A stretch of 64,000 nucleotides of DNA from Rhabditophanes sp. KR3021 (lineage: Eukaryota > Nematoda > Chromadorea > Rhabditida > Alloionematidae): positions 3,782,001-3,846,000 of the forward strand of contig CAUJLY010000001.1 of assembly GCA_963281155.1 (NCBI GenBank). Reading direction: 5' to 3'. Positions 58,101-64,000 of this stretch are shown piece by piece. How positions within the stretch are numbered: position 1 is the stretch's first letter; every line of letters starts with the position of its first letter. A program made the translations under genes and the position numbers. The notes under the pieces were generated by a model. That model saw only the letters and a list, made by a program, of their open reading frames with translations. It ran no database searches and had not been told where the DNA came from.

Positions 58101-61100
58101 ATGGCCCGTTGGCATTGAGAGCAGACGCTATTTTAGTAGCAATTTCCTTTAATCCTTCAAGTGTAACTTTATTTAGGTCTTGTGGTGGAGTAACTAGTGT
58201 CGCATCCCCGGAGTGAATTCCAGCGTTTTCAACATGTTCAGAAATAGCATAATAATACAATTTGCCATCCATTGCCACTCCATCAATATCAATTTCTTTG
58301 GCTTCATTAATGAATTTGGACACAACCACTGGATGTTCTTTGGCAACAACGGCAGCCTGTTGGAGGAAATTGTGGAGGTCTTCCTCATTGTGAGCAACAT
58401 TCATAGCAGCTCCTGACAATACATACGATGGCCTAATCAAACAAGGATACCCAACTTTCTTACACCAAATAGCAGCAGCCTCATAATTTTCTAGTTTCTT
58501 CCATTCCGGTTGCTTGATCTTAAGAGAGTCTAAGAGTCTAGAGAAATTGAATCTATCCTCGGCCATGTTGATATCCTCTGGCGATGTTCCAAAGATTCTC
58601 ATCTTTTGAGTCAAATCTGCCTTGGATAAAGCTAGAGCGATGTTGTTTGGAGCTTGACCGCCAAAAGCAAGAATTACACCCTTTGATTGCTCAAGTTCGT
58701 AAATAGTTGTAACTGACTCAAAGGAAATTTCCTCAAAGTATAATCTGTCGCACATATCATAATCAGTAGACACTGTTTCGGGATTACAATTGACCGTAAT
58801 TGTCTTATACCCTAATCTTTTCAATTCTTCAACACACCCCACGCAGCAGGCATCGAATTCAACGGACGAACCAATTCTATAGACTCCTGACCCCAAAACC
58901 ATGACGCTATTCTTCATATCAAATTGAACGTCATTTTCAACTCCATTGTAGGTAAGATACAGGTAATTAGTTTGAGCAGGCCATTCAGCTGCAACTGTAT
59001 CAATTTGCTTCACACATGGGATGACATTCAGCTGCTTCCTCAACTTTTGGATATTAAATTCGGTCGATCCAATTGTTTTGGCTATTTGTTGATCACTAAA
59101 TCCACTTTGCTTAGCTTCCAACATTAATTGCTTGGTCATGGATGTGGCATCGTGACTTCTTAGTTTCTTGTACAAGGTGATGATGTGTTGCATTCTGAAC
59201 AAAAACCATCTGTCAATGTTCGTCAGTTGATGCAGTTCTTCCAAGCTAAACTCCTCTTCGTACAAAGCTCTTGACAGGGCGAGCATTCTTTTGTCTGTGG
59301 GACATGTAAAATCACTTTCCACAGTTTTAGCACCAAACAGGAAAGGAGAAAATCCCCAGTAATTTTCACTAACCATACGCAAAGCCTTTTGGAACGCTTC
59401 CTCAAAGTTCCTTCCGATTCCCATAACTTCACCAACTGATTTCATCGAACTTCCGATTGTGGTACTAACTCTGGCAAATTTACTTAGATCCCATCTTGGG
59501 ATTTTAACGACACAATAGTCTAGTGACGGCTCGAAGCAAGCTGTCGTGGTTCCTGTCACAGAATTACGGAGTTCTGACAAATTCTCACCCAACGCTAATT
59601 TAGCTGCAACGTAAGCTAATGGGTAACCAGTTGCTTTTGAGGCCAAAGCTGAACTTCTCGATAATCTGGCATTGACCTCGATAATATAGTATTCAAGCGA
59701 GTTTGGATTTAAGGCATACTGAATGTTGCATTCCCCGATAATTTGGAAATGTCTGATTACCTTGAGAGCAGTCTTTCTCAGTGCGTTATATTCCAGGTCG
59801 GATAAAGTTTGGGAAGGAGCAACAACAACCGATTCACCAGTATGAATACCCAATGGGTCGATATTTTCCATGTTGCAAACAGTAACACAGTTGTCGTAGG
59901 CATCTCTGACTACTTCATACTCGACTTCCTTCCAGCCCTTCAAACTTTTGTCAATCAAGACTTGATTGGAGTGAGCGAGGGCCTGCTGAGCAATTTTGAC
60001 TAATTCGGCTTCATCATCCGCGAATCCACTTCCTAAGCCACCTAAAGCGAAAGCAGCTCTAACTAAAACAGGATAACCAATGGTATTTGCGGCTGAGATG
60101 GCACCTTCGATCGTAGTCGCAGCCTGAGATGGAGCGACTTTTTCATCAATTGAATTAATCTCACTGTTGAACTTTTCCCTGTCCTCTGTATTCATGATAG
60201 TGTCGATGGTTGTTCCGAGTACTTGGACATTGTATTGCTCAAAAATGCCATCTTTGTACAAATCAACGGCAGTGTTGAGAGCAGTCTGGCCACCAAAAGT
60301 GCATAACACTCCCGAAGGTCTTTCTCTTTTTATGACATCAGTGACGTATTCTTTGGTCACAGGCAAGAAGTAGGTCTTGTCTGCGAATCCTTTGGCTGTT
60401 TGGACAGTAGCAACATTAGGATTAATTAAAACACTCTTAATTCCCTTCTCCTTGAGAGCTTTGATCGCCTGAGCACCTGAATAATCGAATTCTCCCGCCT
60501 GTCCAATAGTTAGTCCACCCGATCCCAAAATCAAGACTTTTCTTTGTTGGTCCACTTTGTAAACACAATCAAAGTACAACTTCTCTTTAACCAATTGTCT
60601 GATGTTGTAAGCCTGGCCTTGTTTGGACAATTGCAGGGCATTAACAAAGACATCGAATAAACATTCCATGTCCATTGGGCCAGCCGCGTGTTCAGGGTGA
60701 AATTGGACGGAGAAGAATGGCTTGTCAACATGAATAATTCCTTCATTTGTTTTGTCGTTTTCGTTGATAAAAAGAGGAACCCATTCATCAGGTAATGTCT
60801 TCTCATCCACTGCGTATCCGTGATTTTGGGAAGTAATAAAGCATCTGCCTGTGTCAAGATGAGTACATGGTTGGTTGTGCCCTCTATTTCCGTATTTGAG
60901 TTTGTAAGTGGTGGCTCCAGCTGCCTTTCCTAACAATTGATGTCCAAGGCAAATTCCAAAAATTGGTTTGTTAGTTGTCTTCAGCAAGGAGGACAGTCTG
61001 GCAATGAGATTCGAAACCATGGATGGATCTCCAGGACCGTTTGATAAAAATAGGCCGTCAAATTTGTCCAATTCCTTTTCAATAGGGTAGTCGAAAGGCA

Positions 61101-61853
61101 CAACTGTGAGCGAAACGTTGCGAGCAAGTAGACATCTGAGCTGATTGTTCTTCAATCCGCAATCAACGACTAATACCTTAATGTCTCCATCGCCAAGTAA
61201 TTGGACTTCTTTTCTTGAAACAAACTCAACAATATTTTCTTCGTTGATATCAACAAAGTCCAAACTGTCTTCTGCTTCACTTTCAATTATCAACTGTAAA
61301 GAGTATTATTAAAAAAGTATTAGAAGAAATATTAGAAAAAGTATTAGAAAAAAGACTATAGAAAATATTAGAAAAAGATTATAGAAAATAGTATAGAAAA
61401 AGTATTTTAAAAATGATTAGTTCTTACCTTAGCTTTCAAAGTTCCGGTTTCTCTAATTTTCTTGGTCAGACATCTGACATCGATACCAGTAAGCCCAGGA
61501 ACACCGTGTTTCTTTAAATAATCACTCAAGGAAGAAACAGCTTCGTGGTGACTGTGTTGACCTTCTGGGCAGATCCTGTCAACGATTAAAGCAGCAGGCC
61601 ATACTTTGCTTGATTCAAATCCACCAAGAGGCAAATTAAAAGCATCAACGATACTCTCGTCTGGAACTCCATAATTTCCAATCAAGGGATAAGTTAAAGT
61701 TAGCAATTGCTTTGCATAAGATGGATCAGTTAAAGATTCAACATAACCAACCATGCCAGTTTGAAACACAATTTCTCCAGTGACCGATTTGTGTGCTCCA
61801 AAGAGCTTACCTTGGAAGCGTGTACCATCTTGCAAAATTAACGTAGCAGACAT
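55123..61853 (-). CDS. CAD: CAD trifunctional pyrimidine-synthesis enzyme (CPSase II, ATCase, DHOase)
   Basis: Two exons, 61428-61853 and 55123-61293, with a 134-nt intron (phase 0), giving 2198 aa, the usual CAD length. Order: CPSase small-subunit domain and glutaminase (Cys in FGICLGHQ about 256; FHPEH about 340); CPSase ATP-grasp halves (about 395-800 and 935-1300); allosteric domain; dihydroorotase ([10 protein letters not shown] about 1488, carbamylated Lys in [19 protein letters not shown]); short linker; aspartate transcarbamylase (FYEPSTRTS about 1925, HPLPRVDEI). All catalytic signatures are intact, so all three steps to dihydroorotate should work. The linker between DHOase and ATCase is short. 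TTATTTTAG ends 12 nt before the ATG. Only one intron in 6.7 kb. Confidence 0.97.
61306..61400 (-). repeat. Degenerate tandem repeat in the CAD intron
   Basis: Plus-strand units like tattagaaaaag, tatagaaaat and attagaaaaa recur six to eight times with a period of about 12-15 nt. They fill most of the single CAD intron. Confidence 0.7.
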
Positions 61854-61865
61854 ATTACGAGTATC

Positions 61866-62684
61866 CTAAAATAATAAATATGAGCATATATCATAAAGTG
61901 GGCTTATTTATAGACGCTGATAACAAATGGGCCAAATGGAAAAAATAAAACGAACAAGATGGGATGTGTTTTAAGTAAAATAATTTCAGATAAGACATAG
62001 TGGTCACTTGTACGTAATTTATAAAGTGCTAAACTAAATGTATGTAACCTTAAAATGATTTGAGTATTGCATCAAATCATGCTTTAATGTTAGTTAGATT
62101 AAATTATGTAGCACACTATTGTTGGTAGGAAATGTATGGGCATGTGGTTTCCTAAATAGATTGCTTTCAATGGTTTTGACAATAACAAAAGTAAATATAA
62201 TATTTTGCAATCAACAGCTAAATAAAAAGTGGTAAGGATGGTTAAAAGAGTAGTTAGTTTTAAAAAAGACATTTCTAAAATAAACGCTACCATTGATTTT
62301 GTACTATCATATTATTTATCTGTTTTGTTAAATACACATTGACTTATTGCCTAACCTTTAAAACAAATTTCTTGTCTAAATTACAGGGCACATTAAGTGA
62401 CATTAAGACATGTACTTTTGTCCAGATAGATAAGATATTCTTTTATCTTAAAAAAATATGCTAGTGGTCATCACATTAGATTAGTTAACTATCCCTTGTT
62501 GATAAGATTAAATGTCGATGAAAAACATCTAAAATGCAAAGTCGAATATTTTATATAATATAAAGTGGTTTATTTTGTTTTAAAAATTTATAGAAAGTCA
62601 TTGACAATAAAATTGTTTGATTCAAGCATCGGTGTTATTAAATGATATTTTGAAACATAGATATTATTTAAAATATCAAAGTTA
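61866..62684. other. Intergenic region
   Basis: Between the CAD start and the NAD synthetase 3' end. A hydrophobic minus-strand frame at 62099-62293 begins MVAFILEMSFLKLTTLL and could be read as a signal peptide, but nothing else supports a gene. Confidence 0.45.
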
Positions 62685-63883
62685 TTAACCACTTTTCATT
62701 GATGCAACTAATTCATCAATTTTGTCAAATTGTCTCTTGAAATGTGGATACAAGAAAGGTCTGTGGTCATTTCTATGATCGTCATTTGAATAGTTGGTAA
62801 CATGATAAGCTTAAAATAAAATAAATTACGACTAAATGAAGATGAACATACAGGGAGTCAAAACAGTACACTTGTGTCTGTTGATAGCATATCGTGCAAA
62901 AAATAATTTGACTTTGTCTCCAATTTCTTCAATACTTTTGTGATCTTTCCAAATTTGCGTTAATTTGATAAACATCGAATATGGTCCTAAATGTCCAGGT
63001 TGTCTTAACTTTCCGATAACTGACAGCTCCTCGTATGTTAGTCCTATTTCGTCCTAAAGAATAAAATAAGATGTTAATATCAAGGAAAGATTAAAAATAG
63101 ATGTTAATAGCAAGGAAAATTGATATATTTAGATTTAAAAGTCAACAAAATTACCTCATCCGTTTGGGCTATTTCACCTTCAACAAGAGGTCGCAATTCA
63201 GCTGTTGGCACTGATGTCATAATTCTGAAAATAGTTTGATTACTAAAATTTAATTATTATGTCTTACTTTAATAATGATTTGAAGCCATACTTTTCAACA
63301 ACATGTCCTAATAAAGATCTTAAATGCGTTTTGCACAAACTTCCAATAGGATTAAAATCAGCTGAGGAGCAATCATATTTTGTCAAGTAACCGATTAAAC
63401 TTTCGTCAACATTTGCAGAAGCCAAAACTAATAAATTACCGGGTCTTTTTTGGCCAACTAATGATAATTGTGCTAAAAGATAAGACAAAACCATTCTAAT
63501 ACGAGCTTGGACATTTTGCAACGCCATTATCTCTCTATTATCAGAGCTTGTAAATGATGGCATAAAGTTATAAATTCCGTTAAAAACATTCAACATTGAA
63601 TCCACAACTGTATCAATGAGTATATTTGTATGATTTGAACCTAAATCTTCAGCCAATTCTCTAGCACACTCCTTTGTGAAAGTTGATGAATTTTTTGATC
63701 CCATGTAGCATGTGAATAAAAGCTTCCCACACAATTCTTTTCCATTTACTGTTACTAGTTCATTCAAATAGTAATGTGCTGGATCATGATCGTTCTTATC
63801 TTTTGAATATTTTGATATGCAGTTGACTACATGTTCGCACATCAATCTGACCATTGTGGCGACGGTAGCGCTGTCTTGGCCGC
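62685..63883 (-). CDS. NADSYN1: Glutamine-dependent NAD+ synthetase, 3' part (5' part off the window)
   Basis: Four exons seen: 63268-63883, 63155-63224, 62852-63053 and 62685-62809; introns are 43, 101 and 42 nt; phases agree. The first visible exon begins within the ATP pyrophosphatase P-loop, GQDSATVATMVRLM (SGGxDS type). Then LVLASANVDESLIGYLTKYD and CSSADFNPIGSL, VPTAELRPLVEGEIAQTDE, TYEELSVIGKLRQPGHLGPY, NRHKCTVLTPSYH and DHRPFLYPHFKRQ, all matching eukaryotic NADSYN1. The nitrilase (glutaminase) half must lie beyond the right edge. It makes NAD+ from NaAD using glutamine, ATP and the synthetase active site seen here. The upstream splice acceptor is at 63884. Frame intact. Confidence 0.95.
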
Positions 63884-64000
63884 CTAAACATTTACAAATT
63901 AATGTTAGTGCAAAATATTGAGTGTTTTTAAGAATTTGTTTTCTGTAAATAGATATTTTGATTTTTAGAGAAGGTGTCCAAGATTTGCGTCTTTAAATTT

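Noticed and set aside
55319..60857. Many ORFs of 60-143 codons on both strands across CAD
   Set aside because: All are shadows of the intact CAD frame, without own starts, domains or splice support.
1..64000. CRISPR arrays, tRNA or rRNA genes, intact transposons, viral genes
   Set aside because: I scanned for spaced direct repeats, B-box-like GGTTCGAANCC, transposase or reverse-transcriptase motifs and terminal inverted repeats; none was convincing.

Overview
The window is nuclear DNA of a small animal, most likely a nematode. Genes are split by GT-AG introns, often only 37-50 nt long. Intergenic DNA is strongly AT-rich, and many start codons sit 0-30 nt after a pyrimidine-rich ...TTTTAG or ...TTTCAG acceptor, as expected for spliced-leader trans-splicing. 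It carries three nematode-style seven-TM receptors, one of them SRSX-like, two tandem nicotinic receptor subunits and a secreted CAP protein. The nematode call rests on these gene families and on intron style. I ran no database search.

Left part (1-31 kb). An MBT-SLED-SAM Polycomb-type gene enters from the left edge. A BLM-type RecQ helicase follows on the minus strand, with a small membrane-protein reading frame overlapping its start. A gene-poor stretch runs from 6.0 to 11.2 kb. After it come a decayed gene, a four-TM protein gene, a disordered-protein gene, an SDR dehydrogenase gene, a second four-TM gene, a CAP gene with a decayed coding sequence inside its large intron, a GPCR, a broken type I membrane-protein gene, and the HEAT-repeat trafficking gene HEATR5.

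Middle part (32-46.5 kb). This holds chromatin and transcription genes (ubinuclein, TAF12), a Ctr-type copper transporter, SRP14, and two head-to-tail nicotinic receptor subunit genes on the minus strand. One receptor has a Cys-loop two residues longer than normal.

Right part (46.5-64 kb). There is a gene relic, an SRSX-like GPCR, a third four-TM protein, a head-to-head pair (unknown gene and RBM34), a relic of a bacterial-type isopenicillin-N-synthase-like oxygenase, a small Ig-like secreted protein, another GPCR, the pyrimidine-synthesis gene CAD, and the 3' part of NAD synthetase cut by the right edge.

The genes do not form one pathway. Housekeeping genes (CAD, NADSYN1, SRP14, RBM34, TAF12, UBN, HEATR5, BLM) alternate with fast-evolving membrane and secreted protein genes and with relics. 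Several otherwise well-conserved genes are broken by single-base length changes at short homopolymers, so assembly error must be considered before any of them is called a pseudogene. I found no CRISPR array, tRNA, rRNA or intact transposon.
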